Part shown: one piece after another, positions 32,252-44,009 of the stretch
How positions within the stretch are numbered: position 1 is the stretch's first letter
Layout: each line of letters opens with the position of its first letter
Source: Zoroaster sp. YZ-2022
Taxonomy: Eukaryota; Echinodermata; Asteroidea; Forcipulatida; Zoroasteridae
NCBI GenBank assembly: GCA_029582265.1
Contig: CM055823.1
Span: 1,612,001-1,676,000, forward strand
Length of the DNA stretch: 64,000 nt
Direction of reading: 5' to 3'
Position numbers and translations under genes: made by a program
Notes under the pieces: model-generated
The model's input: only the letters and a program-made list of their open reading frames with translations
Databases searched by the model: none
What the model was told of the DNA's origin: nothing

Positions 32252-34282
32252 ATTTCATACTGTACTATGACCAATGCATGTGTACGTGTACCATGCATGT
32301 ATGCAAACAGATCATGTACAAACTAGTGCTGGGAGTTACCAGTTAGTTCACTAACAGTTTAACTGAATCTTTCATACTGTACTATGACCAAATGCATGTA
32401 TGCAAACAGATCATGTACAAACTAGTGCTGGGAGTTACCAGTTAGTTCACTAACAGTTTAACTGAATCTTTCATACTGTACTATGACCAATGTATGTGTA
32501 CCATGCATGTACATGCAAACAGATCATGTACAAACTAGTGCTGGGAGTTGCCAGTTAGTTCACTAACAGTTTAACTGAATCTTTCATACTGTACTATGAC
32601 CAATGCATGTGTACCATGCATGTGCAAACAGATCATGTACAAACTAGTGCTGAGTTAACAGTTGGTTCACTAACAGTTTAACTGAATCTTTCATACTGTA
32701 CTATGACCAATGCATGTGTGTACCATGCATGTATGCAAACAGATCATGTACAAACTAGTGCTGGGAGTTAACAGTTAGTTCACTAACAGTTTAACTGAAT
32801 CTTTCATACTGTACTATGACCAATGCATGTGTGTACCATGCATGTATGCAAACAGATCATGTACAAACTAGTGCTGGGAGTTACCAGTTAGTTCACTAAC
32901 AGTTTAACTGAATCTTTCATACTGTACTATGACCAATGTATGTGTGTACCATGCATGTATGCAAACAGATCATGTACAAACTAGTGCTGGGAGTTAACAG
33001 TTAGTTCACTAACAGTTTAACTGAATCTTTCATACTGTACTATGACCAATGCATGTGTGTACCATGCATGTATGCAAACAGATCATGTACAACTAGTGTT
33101 GGGAGTTACCAGTTAGTTCACTAACAGTTTAACTGAATCTTTCATACTGTACTATGACCAATGCATGTGTGTACCATGCATGTATGCAAACAGATCATGT
33201 GTACAAACTAGTGCTGGAGTTACCAGTTAGTTCACTAACAGTTTAACTGAATCTTTCATACTGTACTATGACCAATGCATGTGTGTGTACCATACATGTA
33301 TGCAAACAGATCATGTACAAACTAGTGCTGGGAATTAACAGTTGGTTCACTAACAGTTTAACTGAATCTTTCATACTGTACTATGACCAATGCATGTGTG
33401 TACCATACATGCAAACAGATCATGTACAAACTAGTGCTGTGAGTTACCAGTTAGTTCACTAACAGTTTGAATCTTTCATACTGTACTGACCAACATGTGT
33501 GTTTGCAAAGATCATGTACAAACTAGTGCTGGGAGTTACCAGTTAGTTCACTAACAGTTTAACTGAATCTTTCATACTGTACTATGACCAATGCATGTGT
33601 GTACCATGCATGTATGCAAACAGATCATGTACAAACTAGTGCTGGGAGTTAACAGTTAGTTCACTAACAGTTTAACTGAATCTTTCATACTGTACTATGA
33701 CCAATGCATGTGTGTACCATGCATGTATGCAAACAGATCATGTACAAACTAGTGCTGGGAGTTACCAGTTAGTTCACTAACAGTTTAACTGAATCTTTCA
33801 TACTGTACTATGACCAATGCATGTGTGTACCATGCATGTATGCAAACAGATCATGTACAAACTAGTGCTGAGAGTTACCAGTTAGTTAACTAACAGTTTA
33901 ACTGAATCTTTCATACTGTACTATGACCAATGCATGTGTACCATGCATGTATGCAAACAGATCATGTACAAACTAGTGCTGGGAGTTACCAGTTAGTTCA
34001 CTAACAGTTTAACTGAATCTTTCATACTGTACTATGACCAATGCATGTGTACATACATGTATGCAAACAGATCATGTACAAACTAGTGCTGGAAGTTACC
34101 AGTTAGTTCACTAACAGTTTAACTGAATCTTTCATACTGTACTATGACCAATGCATGTGTGTACCATGCATGTATGCAAACAGATCATGTACAAACTAGT
34201 GCTGAGAGTTACCAGTTAGTTAACTAACAGTTTAACTGAATCTTTCATACTGAACTATGCATGAGTTCACAGTTTAACCGAA
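32252..34282. repeat. ~113-bp tandem satellite, about 18 units
   Basis: TTTCATACTGTACTATGACC recurs 19 times from 32,252 to 34,242 with spacing mostly 105-119 bp (mean about 111). Each unit has TGCATGTGTGTACCATGCAT, GCAAACAGATCATGTACAAA, CTAGTGCTGGGAGTTACCAG, and TTCACTAACAGTTTAACTGA. Units are highly similar, with small deletions and two alternating variants (TACCAGTTAG and TAACAGTTAG). The CTAGTGCTGGGAGTTACC segment is the terminus of a hAT-like element whose solo end is at 48,640-48,735. Confidence 0.95.
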
Positions 34283-34556
34283 TCTTTCATGGTCAGTTAA
34301 CCGAAAAGTCAGCACCTGACGGTCCACACAAACTAGATCATTGGCAAATGGCACAATATGCATACATGTGTACATTTTCAATCAAAAAGCATTGATCAAT
34401 CAAATTTCTGCAATGATTGTTTAATAACCAATGCAGCAAAAAAAAGTCTAGAACAACAAAATGGGCAAAAAATTCTTCCAAAATGGTTGGTCGGTTAGCG
34501 GAAAATTTTATAAGCACGGTTCGTGCAGTTTTGGTCGGTTAACCATCCCATCACTA
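34283..34556. mobile_element. Remaining end of hAT-like parent of the satellite
   Basis: After the last satellite unit the sequence departs as GGTCAGTTAACCGAAAAGTC then AGCACCTGACGG, matching 48,640-48,700 in reverse complement. It ends near 34,553 with GGTCGGTTAACC then ATCCCATCACTA, i.e. TAGTGATGGGAT on the other strand. That complements the TAGTGCTGGGAG in each satellite unit. The array therefore sits inside a single expanded element. Confidence 0.65.
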
Positions 34557-34659
34557 ATTTATTGTCAATATTTTAAAAAGTAATCTCAATCCCCAGAGTA
34601 GTGGCAGAAACTTCAGCCTTATATCTATTTCTTTGACATACATGTTGTAAGATAATTCT

Positions 34660-36050
34660 TGTAATTGTAGATAGCACATTGGCACAATATGCTACATATA
34701 AACGCACAATGCATGACACACTCAATGCCTTTATACTGCATAATAGTTTGGAACGCGTAGATCGTGCAGGGCTCGAAATTACCGACGGCAATTGCCGTCG
34801 GTGCCCTGTGCCTTTGCCGCGATGCCCTCGAAATCACCGACATTTCACGGCAATAAATTGCCGTGCCCTTTTTATTTGACTGCCGTCGGTGCCCTTTAGT
34901 ATTGTGAACATGCATCATCAGCGTCAAAATACTCGCCTTGAGTTCGAATGACACAATCAGACGAAATTTTTTACCTGTCCAGGGCCGTTTGCGTTCCATT
35001 CACGCAAACGGTGAGTAAACGTTCGCCAAGCGTTGGCGCGCGCATAGCCAACGGAATTCGGCGAGTGTGAGTTAAAATGGCTGCGGCGCGGTGCGTTGTG
35101 ATGCGACGGCGTAAGCTTAGCGAACACCTCATCAGCAGCAGAAAGCCGTTCGCCATCGGTTGCGACGCGTTGGCGGCGCACAACTCGTTCCACTCAAATT
35201 GTTTGCAAGCGTTGGTGTCCATGTGACAGTGTGTGTTGAAATGAACGTTCATTGGTACCCGTACAGTAGAAGTTGGCCTATTCATATGCGTAATTTTCTC
35301 AAACATGTACGCATAATATGACATTGACAGTGTTGAATAATCAATTCGCGACGCGGTAAGTACAAAAGTTTGAGAATAAATTAAACTCGGTTATACTGAT
35401 ATAGCAAATCAAATAAAGTAATAAAAATGCCCCGAAAAGATCGTTGTAAGAGAGCAAACTTGTTAATTTTGTTTTTGCCGCGGTGCCCCCCAAATTAAAA
35501 AAAAATGCCGTGGTGCCCTTTCGAAATTTACAAAATTGCCGTGATGCCCTTCAAATTTGAGAAAAAGCATGGCAATTATTGCCGTGCCCTTTTGAACACG
35601 AAGTTCGAGGCCTGATCGTGTCACAACTCCTACGAAACTCCACCTTTGAGTATAACGAAAGCAAATATGACATCAAGTGTGTAATCAAAAGAAGCAAGTT
35701 AAAAGCACCAAATTCAAAGTATTTTGGATAGAATCTCTCATGGAATGATGTTAATATTTTGTCTAATAACATTTTTTTTTAAATGTTGGTACGTATACAT
35801 ACGTACATGTGTATAATGAATCAACTGAAACATTTCTTACTGAACAAGGTCCTTTTAACAATCAAATTATTTTATTCTTTATTTGAATTAATCTAATGGA
35901 ATGATCATGTTAATATCTTGTCCTTTATCTGAATAAAAATCATCTAAATACTTTGGGTAAACTCACTACACTTTAGTAACAAGCTACACACTGTTTATTC
36001 TACAAAAATACATGTACACACTACATGTATTTATTCTACAAAAACGAGCA
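34660..36050. repeat. Copy 2 of dispersed ~500-bp duplication
   Basis: Same sequence as 7,043-7,590, here opened by the 848-bp element at 34,767-35,614 and by a second local rearrangement at about 35,770-35,900. The flanks rejoin as in copy 1 (CGTAGATCGTG/TCACAAC). Confidence 0.75.
34767..35614. mobile_element. hAT-like MITE with 6-bp duplication and known empty site
   Basis: Begins CAGGGCTCGAAATTACC and ends GTTCGAGGCCTG, an imperfect inverted repeat, with ATCGTG on both sides (34,761-34,766 and 35,615-35,620). The related copy at about 7,140-7,165 reads GTAGATCGTGTCACAAC without the insertion, which confirms the boundaries. The interior repeats GCCGTSGGTGCCC and GCCGTGATGCCCTT motifs in both orientations. 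No transposase is visible; minus-strand frames of 78-124 codons are unrecognised. Confidence 0.85.
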
Positions 36051-37927
36051 GTTCGTACTTATATTGTAAACTAGGTTGGGTTCCAAGAGCATACTACTCC
36101 TTAATTACTTGAAATTGAAAATCTCAAATTTTTAAAACTGGGAAATTTATGTTTAAATAATACTCATAACTTTCTTCCTCCTACATGGCAATAAAATCAC
36201 TGAAATTTTTTCAAATTCACAAAACGTGTAAACGAATCCTACATTTAAAAAATAGAAGCTTCCATTTCCACAATGTTTTTTTTAAATTTCATTAAGTGCG
36301 ACAAGTGGACCCGCTAATTTTATATCACAATTCCCAGTTCAACTGATTATGTACATTTTAAAATGTTTTTGGCCTTAAATAAGAAAAATTCAAGCAGAAA
36401 TTTCAGTCGGGTATAATTTGCTTTTAGAAAAACTTACCGATAATGTTGGGAATACATATGGGTGATTTTCGTTGTTGGAGGTTGAATCTACTTGCAGATG
36501 TATCATCTGTGGTAAAAACATACAAATCATTTCATTACCTACAATGTATGTTGGCCAGTTTTTAGAAGTTGAGTACAGACGATGTGACCAATGACATCAC
36601 ATGTTTACAAAAGAGCCTCGAAGGTGAAACTGCACCAGGCTCAAAATATACACCGGTCTATGACAAGAAACCATAACAAGTTGTTTTTCTCTCTAATGAT
36701 AAAACAAAAGATAATTTACCAATTACAGGAGTGTATTCTATAAGCAACTCGTAAGCAATTAACCCTAACTCCTAATAGGCCCATTTGCTTACTGTGAACT
36801 GTGAACCTACCTAATACATGATAAAAGACATGAAACTGGTTGACCCTCATGTTTTTCATGGCAAGATTGTTGAAGGCTGATGAGCTGTGGTAGCTGTCGC
36901 TTGTTGGTTGATCTGAAAACAATGATCCTTCCATCAGTAGTATAGACACAGCATCTCTGTCATGTCATCATGGTCAATGATGGCAGAAACTAGAATATTC
37001 TGTTGTCTCATCTTCCCAACTAAATCTGTGAAATAAAAATATATTCAAGTGAGGAATGGACGATTATATTTTGGGAGATTTTGGGCAATGAATGTATGCA
37101 CATCAAATGAGCTGTTGGCCATTTTGGCGTCTGCTAAAACACATGCAACAGACATTGTGCACGAGTGATGGTTGGCTTTGACATTCTTTCCCAGATTTCA
37201 ATGAAGGCGGCCATTTTAATTTAGATCATCTTGCGCACACAACAATTTTATGACAGCAATTTGACGTGTGCACAGACTGTGTGGTAAGTGTACAAAAGAA
37301 AGCCCAATTGATCACACCTGCGCACGCCCTGGCCATCACGCAGCTACAGTGGCCTCACACGTGACTGTGTCAGGCGTGACTATCATATCAGAAGACAATG
37401 ATCACTGGTGTGGGCGTGATCAGAGCGCATGCGTATATAGTTGACATGGATGTTCATGTCACAAAACACGTTTTGAATAATGTCATTGGTCGAGCACAGG
37501 TCATGTGGGCGGAACTAACCCGTTGTGGGAAAACAATTCATGTGCTTGCACCTTGCCGTGCCCCTGCCTTCTAAATAAGGATATCCCATACGTCATGTTG
37601 GCTTTGAATAAGGACATAATTTTGCATACTAAAATAATATTTAATATTATGAAACTAACAAACTGCAAAATATTACGAATATAAAATCAGAACTTGAATA
37701 TTAATTTGTTTCTATCACAATGAACTTTAGTTACATGTCAATAAACCTTTCAATAAACCTTGTTTCTTGACAGAATGAATTTGACCAATTTGGGCCCCTT
37801 TTTCTAAAAATGGGACCAAACTTGACTATTCCCTGTTGAACGTGGCATCGTGTTGATCGGTCTGTCAAGAAATGAGTCTAAAATTTAGGATGCACACTCA
37901 TCAAAAAATAACTTAACAAACTGTATC
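36051..37927. other. Intergenic with degraded repeats
   Basis: No supportable gene. Contains a diverged copy of the repeat seen at about 395-540 (36,250-36,420), one TTAACCCTAACTCC terminus of the TTAA MITE (36,759-36,790), and a solo family A-type end (TTTGACATTCTTTCCC at about 37,178). A segment at 37,290-37,450 has several GTGTGATCA/TGATCACAC-like inverted motifs. Confidence 0.5.
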
Positions 37928-38387
37928 GGGTAGAATGTCGTATCTGACCGCCACTTTTTCTCATTCAATATAACCAATAATGTAATCTTACCTACCCATT
38001 AAGGTGGAGAACATATGGATGATGATAGACATGTTCTTCAAATTATTCCAGGATATTTATTTCATGAAAAATCGGGCATTTTTGGTACAATGATTTCCTC
38101 AGTCATGTCAGTCTGATGATCTTGTTAACTCCCCGTTAGTGACCAACACGGTCACTGTACATGCGCAGTGGCAACTATAATAGGATCCTCCTATTTTCTG
38201 AAGGGAAGGTTTTTTTTTAGAATGGAAATAAAATCTGAAAACCATCATAAAAGTGGATTTTAAAGATATATTTCGGTTTTTGTACCCCCAAAAATCGATA
38301 GAATCATTTTTTTACTTGTTAGTGGTTGCAAAAATATTCCCCCAAAAACCTTAAAAAGTGGCTGTCGTATACGACATTCTTTCCACC
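37928..38387. mobile_element. Complete MITE, family A, GTATC duplication
   Basis: A 460-bp element flanked by GTATC (37,923-37,927 and 38,388-38,392). The termini read GGGTAGAATGTCGTATCTG and, inverted, GGTGGAAAGAATGTCGTATA, followed by the inner inverted ACCGCCACTTTTT / AAAAAGTGGC. It is non-coding. It is the reference copy for the fragments at 1-204, 692-1,355, 18,590-19,985 and about 20,900-21,110. Confidence 0.85.
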
Positions 38388-40239
38388 GTATCAGTATCGG
38401 TAAGTTTTGTCTATTAATTAGTATTCGGCCAATTTGTCCCCTCCATCAATGTTTGACAACCCTATTGTACATGTACATGTATGTACTGAAGGTTGCTCAA
38501 GAGCAGAATTTTGTGGATCGGAGTGACCTCCATGTGTACGAGGGTTAATTAATAGCTTCAGTTTGATGAATAACTTAACATTTATGTGTAAATGAGTTAC
38601 CATTTTGCTTTGATGGTCAAATCAGCGGCACACGAAGTAATGATTTTACAAATTCATATATTCAAAGTCATATATCAAGAACCGAAAGAGGTATTCAAAA
38701 ACAAATTGCACCGTTGATCTTCTCTCAACTAGAGCTTCAATTTGATGTAGGCCTACATATAACTTGACAAATTTGGGGAAAAAAATTAAAAATACGGTGT
38801 TATACTATATAGCTAACTAACATTAGTGGGGCTAACTAACATTAGTGGGGCTAACAATGTACTGGACAGAAAAGTAGCAGTTGTATTCTACATTATTTCC
38901 TTTTTTAACATAAAAGTATTATACATGTATCGTCCATGTACGTAATTCGCCGCACTTACACAATTATGGCGTATTGGTTGCATAAACTTATCTAAGTCAT
39001 GCTCGTTACAGAAATAAAAATTATAGTGAAATTGTATGATTTAGCCTACTGGAAAGTTAGTGCTTGTGAATGTGGAAAAAGTTGTTTAACCACTGATTTT
39101 ACTAGATACATATAGTAAGAGATTTACATGACCTCAATCTTTTTTTCACGAACATCTGTGATTTTATTGTTCTATGCTGTCAACAAGCTGTTGTCTGTGG
39201 AAACCAAAATATATGAATGCTTTGCATTTGCAATAATTTTTTAAAGAAATACTGATCATCAAATTGGACACATTCCTTATAGAAGAAGTGAACGAAGACT
39301 ACTTAATTCGTTGGTGTTTATTTCGACGGTAGTGGAAAATTATTGAGAAAATGAAACATTAATATCATGGTTATGAAAAGAAATCTTTTATTTGACCACA
39401 ATTATGATTTAGCCTATGTGCGTCTCAAAAAACGGCGCTCAAGACGTCCACTCGTATGATCATGCATTGAAATTCAGCATTTTACAAGAGAATCCTTCCC
39501 TGAAACAAACTAAATCACCAAACTGCTAATTTCATTTGTAAGTTACCGTCCAGGAACTTGATTATATTACCTTAGGTGCGTCATTTAGGGTAAATTAAGG
39601 ATATTGGCTAACCGTAACGTCGTTAGTCATGTTGTTAGGTTAGTCATGCTGCTTGTTGCATTAGCCCATACCCATGATACCGACGTGGCAGAGTGTTAAA
39701 CACGCCGCCTAACGTTATTGCGGTAACACCTTTCTTGCTGTGTAATCACAAAAGCTCATGGAAACTTGACTATTTCTGTATGAACTTACCCGCATTACAG
39801 ATGCATTCAACAGATGAAGAACGTTAGTTTTTACCGTAGAGAAAGACGTTTTTTAATTTTTCAATGTAGGTGCCATTTTGTTTGACAAGTGGTCGTATAT
39901 ACCGCCCTCTCGCGATGGATACCGGAACTGAAAACTAAGTCGTTTTTGAATTTGGACAATTCCTTAAACAAATGATGACAATAACATCGTGACAAGTTGA
40001 AGGCATGCTCAATGGAACATTACTACATTATAGACCGGGAAGATAACAATATGAATGAAACCATGTCTACGTTCGGGAATTGCCTAATTGTTCAATACAG
40101 GCAGGCCGACCGGACAATTATCCATAACTCTGAAAAACTTCCACTTTTGAGTTTGAACAAATTCCTTCACACCTTAATTGGCTGCCGTGGACACTTAGCT
40201 CTTGGGCTGACAATGAAAGCCTAATGCGTTAAGTTAATT
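38388..40239. other. Longest repeat-poor stretch; no gene recognised
   Basis: Mostly unique-looking AT-rich sequence. 38,461-38,545 (GTATGTACTGAAGGTTGCTC, GAATTTTGTGGATCGGAGTG) repeats at 51,245-51,320. A 75-codon frame at 39,997-40,224 is unrecognised. This stretch could include a promoter or 5' exons of a neighbouring gene, but nothing shows it. Confidence 0.45.
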
Positions 40240-40447
40240 CAGTGGTGTAACTATGGAGGGGGAACGGGGGAACGTGTCCCTCCCTCTGCTGAGGTCTGTG
40301 CCCCCGGGTGCCCCCCTTTCAGAATTTTGAAAATAGGTCCCCCATTTGAGGCTGCAGGATACAAAATGTTCAAGGATTGACATGCCGTCCTAGAAAAAGT
40401 GATGCACCCCCCTAGTTCCCCCTGAAAATGGAACCCTAGTTACGTTA
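40240..40447. mobile_element. Small MITE (AGTGGTGTAACTATGG)
   Basis: Starts AGTGGTGTAACTATGGAGG and ends CCTAGTTACG, an imperfect inverted terminus of the widespread GTGGCGTAACTAGG type. It is C/G-run rich inside and non-coding. Confidence 0.55.
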
Positions 40448-40523
40448 GGTTCTCCCACGCACTGCACGAGTAGTTACATACGCATCACGCACACATACAA
40501 TCATGTACACGTGTACCCAGACG

Positions 40524-41172
40524 CAGGGCAGGATTAACACCTCTGAGGGCCCCTGGGCACCTGAAACTCCAAGGGCCCCCCCACGGGCACGGGTCGTTCG
40601 CGTGCGGCCGCGAAGCGGCCGTGCGCAAATATGTGCACGCGCGCGAAGCGCGCGTGCGCAAAATTTTGAGTTTTTTTTTCATTTTCCTCTAAATATTCAC
40701 AATTTGGTGATTGTCAATATTTAGATACCTTATTTGTCCAACTGACAAATAAGTCCTCAACTATACAGTCATTGTAGTCTGTCAGACAGACGCACAAAGG
40801 CCTACATGCTAAGCTGGCATTCATTAGAAAATGAGTTTCAATCAGTTGACTTGACTTTCATGAAATAAAGTTGATTTAATCAATAAAGGCAAAATAACAA
40901 CACAAGGCTACTATTTCAAAGGATTTATTAATTTTCATTCACTATTATTCAGTGGTGGAAAGTAACTAAGTACATGTACTCAACTTTTTTATCTATTAGA
41001 TAAATAAAATAAATTAGATAAAAACATTTTTGGGGAAAACAAATTTTGGAAAAAAAATGTTTGGAAATTTTTTTTTTTTCAATTTTTTTTTTCGACCACC
41101 ATGGAGGGCCCCCTGATGCCCAGGGGCCCCTGGGCACGTGCCCAAAGTGCCCATATGGTAGATCCGGCCCTG
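40524..41172. mobile_element. hAT MITE with perfect 8-bp duplication
   Basis: Flanked by CCCAGACG on both sides (40,516-40,523 and 41,173-41,180). Termini CAGGGCAGGATTAAC and, inverted, CAGGGCCGGATCTAC. Subterminal blocks GAGGGCCCCTGGGCAC and GCCCAGGGGCCCCTGGGCAC are inverted relatives. 8-bp duplication plus CAGGG termini identify hAT. It carries a pair of GC-rich mini-hairpins at 40,604-40,657. Short frames across it are not genes. Confidence 0.92.
40604..40657. repeat. Twin GC hairpins with GAA loops
   Basis: Hairpin 1: CGGCCGC-GAA-GCGGCCG (40,605-40,621). Hairpin 2: GCACGCGCGC-GAA-GCGCGCGTGC (40,635-40,657). Both close on GCGAAGC, the sequence known to form an exceptionally stable DNA mini-hairpin. 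They lie 13 nt apart in an otherwise AT-rich interior. Confidence 0.9.
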
Positions 41173-41180
41173 CCCAGACG

Positions 41181-41391
41181 TACAGGGCCGGAGTACAACA
41201 GCACTGACAAACTTCATGTTCCATACAAAGCTTCAAATCCTAATACTGGCAATTTATATTGTTTAAAATAAAAACATTCAACGTCTGGATAAATGTGTCA
41301 GTACTTAGCATCCTCTTCCCTGAGTTAACTTTCAGAAGGTCCCATTAGTGATTTTGTTATATACAGGCCTCACCGTGTCTATTCTTTTGGT
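41181..41391. other. Intergenic
   Basis: No feature recognised. Confidence 0.4.
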
Positions 41392-41607
41392 TTAAAGGGA
41401 CAATATCGTCACAATCAGATCAGAGCAAACTTTTAACACGAACGTGAAATCGGTGTCCTAGATTAAGATGAACACAATTACTCTATGGCTCAGCGTCAAG
41501 CTTACTATGACATTATCATGTGCTATATTATTTCCAGTCACTAAGTTAATCTAAAACTAGCACTCCGATTCCATGCCCTGTTGATCGTTACGATATTGTC
41601 CCTTTAA
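41392..41607. mobile_element. TTAA-flanked MITE (AAAGGGACAATATCGTCAC)
   Basis: A 216-bp unit including TTAA at both ends, with termini AAAGGGACAATATCGTCAC and the inverted AAAGGGACAATATCGTAACG. Non-coding. Related sequence is at 58,313-58,952 (opened by another element) and, as one end, at 12,546-12,645. Confidence 0.8.
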
Positions 41608-41639
41608 TATTAAACTTAAACCCAAATTAATTTCTTCAG

Positions 41640-42330
41640 TGGACCAAGCGGTCCAGTGGAAGGGTTTGGGACTCTTGTCAAGCCCCAGTAAAACATTTTA
41701 CTTTGAAATGGTCTACTGTTTATAAATAAATTCACGTGCAAATTTCTCAATCGTGCCCTATGGGCACATATCACATAACCATCAAATGTCTCTTCAGTGC
41801 ATATGGACTCAAGGAACCATTATTATATACTGACAACAGAGGGCGCCCTTCAACCAAAACTTTCAGGGGCATGTACAGGCCAGGGAGATTAGAAATATCA
41901 GTTTTTTTAAATTTAAATTAATGATTTAGTCTTGTTTCTAATAGGCCTGTACATGTTTTGAGAGGGAAGAATATAAAAAAGTTAAAATTAAAATAATAAC
42001 CCCCAATCATGGGCGTCTGCCCAGTAGGTCCTTGGTGGTTTTGTTTTTAACCTTGCCCATTCTCAAGATTAAAATCAAAGACAACAATTTGTTAACAGTA
42101 GGAAGTGGCCAAGTGGAATTCCTCAGGACTCTTGCCCAAAAGGACTTAGGTTCAATTCCCAATGAGATTTTTGTTGTTTACTTTGTTACTTTGACAGGAT
42201 CCATTCTAAGGTTATAATTAAAATCAAACGTATCATTTTTTAAACAGGAGGAAGTGGTGATATGGAAATCCTCGGGACTTTTGCCTAGCAGATCCGGAAT
42301 TCAGTTCCCAGACTGGTGGAGAATGTGCCT
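41640..42330. repeat. Degenerate tRNA-like tandem units
   Basis: Three related segments around 41,641-41,700, 42,102-42,165 and 42,246-42,312 share a pattern like GGAAGTGGCCAAGTGGAA, CTCAGGACTCTTGCC, and GGTTCAATTCCC. This resembles pol III A-box (TGGCCAAGTGG) and B-box (GGTTCAATTCC) elements. The spacing of the last two is about 142 bp. They do not fold into convincing tRNAs, so they are best read as an old tRNA-derived SINE or tRNA pseudogenes. Confidence 0.45.
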
Positions 42331-42869
42331 CATTTTTGATGATTACTTATGACAATTTTCATATTGTCACAGTTTTACGAAGGGCAGGCATGACGTCTGA
42401 ATAACCTGGACTACAATGTCCTGAGATACAGTCTGACTTGAAGCTCCCCTCAATTCAAAACTATTATGAGCACGATTTTGATTATTATTATATTTTGTAT
42501 ATAATTCCCCTCATACGATACTTCAACATTTAGTAAGATCTTAATAGTTAAATCTGTCATGCATTTGCATAGTGTATTAGACCCACAAAAGTCTCTTGTT
42601 TCTGGTCTCGGCGTGCGTCGCCTCATCAGACCCGCGCGTCGGCATTTTGATTTTTTGATTTTTGATTTTTGCTATGAATCTGCCGCGCTGTGTTTTAAAC
42701 GACTATTTCACATTGGGGTATAAACGTTTGCCTGAATTGTGAGGCTTCTCTTAGCCACCATACTTTATGTATGGATAATTATTTTGGTCTATTTCCAATA
42801 ACCGCGTATATACATGTATCACTTATTTCAAAGGCTGGCAAAAAACAAACAAACTAAAAAAAATAACAA
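42331..42869. other. Intergenic with one repeat terminus
   Basis: TTTCTGGTCTCGGCGTGCGT at about 42,598 matches the element at 57,560-57,851 (one end). A TTTTTGATT-type low-complexity run follows. No gene. Confidence 0.45.
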
Positions 42870-43985
42870 AAACAAAAAACAACTAGATATAAGTTTTTGT
42901 CACAACAAAAACAAGGTGTTCGGTTGAAGTTAAAATGGTTACGTCATAAATTCGAAGTGTTGGAGAAGTCAAATGTTAACGTCTGTTGAAGTTCTCGCGA
43001 GAAGTTTTTTTGAATACAATACAATACTGAATTTAGAAATTATTTTAATATTAAACTTGACTTCCAGTTTGGACAGGAAGTAAGGTCAAATTAGTTACCT
43101 TTTGTAAATATTTTTGACAATTAACGATCTGTGCAATGGTACAAAAATTGTGAATTTACCCTTGTAGTTGTTGAGATATGATTTTTAAATATTAAACTTT
43201 GACTTCCGTTTGGACAGGAAGTAAGGTCAAATTGGGGTCACCTTTTGTGTAAATATATATCGACAATTAACACTCTCTACAATGATACAAAAAATGTCAA
43301 TTTTCCTCTTGTGTTTTGGGTGATTTGATTTTGTTAATAATTTATCTTTTACTTCCTGTTTGGACAGGAAGTAAGGTCAAATTGGGGTCACCTTTGTGTA
43401 AATATTTTTTGACAATTAACAATCTATACAATGGTACAAAATTGTGAATTTACCTTTTGTGGTTGTTGAGATATGATTTTTAAATATTAAATTTGATTTA
43501 TTGTAATTCGACATCTGATGACCTAATCATGACGTCACAAATTATGTTTCTTCTACGTGTTAAGTTTTAAGTATATGCCAAGTTTCCAAGTTCATGTGAA
43601 GTTTGCAAGTATGTGTTTTTTGTAGACAATCGTTTTTACGATAGAGAGCGACAATCCATATTAGCGTACGCTCAATTCCTTAAACATGCATACATAATGA
43701 GTACGACCAGAGCTGATTTACATTCACCAACAGAGGGCGCACTTTTTAGCGTTGAAAAAGCCGTGTAGTTCTTCATTTGCAACGTAATCAAAACGTTTTA
43801 ACTAATAAAGTATGATTGATCGAAATTCGATATCTGATGACCTAATAATGACGTGACAAATTATGTTTCATCTACGTGTTATGTTCTAAGTATGTGCCAA
43901 GTTTCAAGTTCATGTGAAGTTTGCAAGTATGTGTTTTTTTTGTAGACAATCGATCCGGAGAAGAAGAAGAAGAAGAAGAAGGAAA
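42870..43985. repeat. Composite array block A
   Basis: Order: leader (ACTAGATATAAGTTTTTGTC, GGTGTTCGGTTGAAGTT, AGTTCTCGCGAGAAG), about three units of a 145-bp repeat (TGACTTCC-GTTTGGACAGGAAGTAAGGTC core), then trailer (ATCTGATGACCTAATCATGA, AAGTTCATGTGAAGTTTGC, GTAGACAATCG) and a GAA run plus poly(A). The same order recurs in blocks B and C, so this is a higher-order repeat. No coding frame. Confidence 0.85.
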
Positions 43986-44009
43986 AGAAAAAAAAAAAAA
44001 ACGATTATT

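Noticed and set aside
32252..34282. Possible CRISPR-like array because of regular repeats
   Set aside because: Whole units repeat with no unique spacers; it is a eukaryotic satellite.
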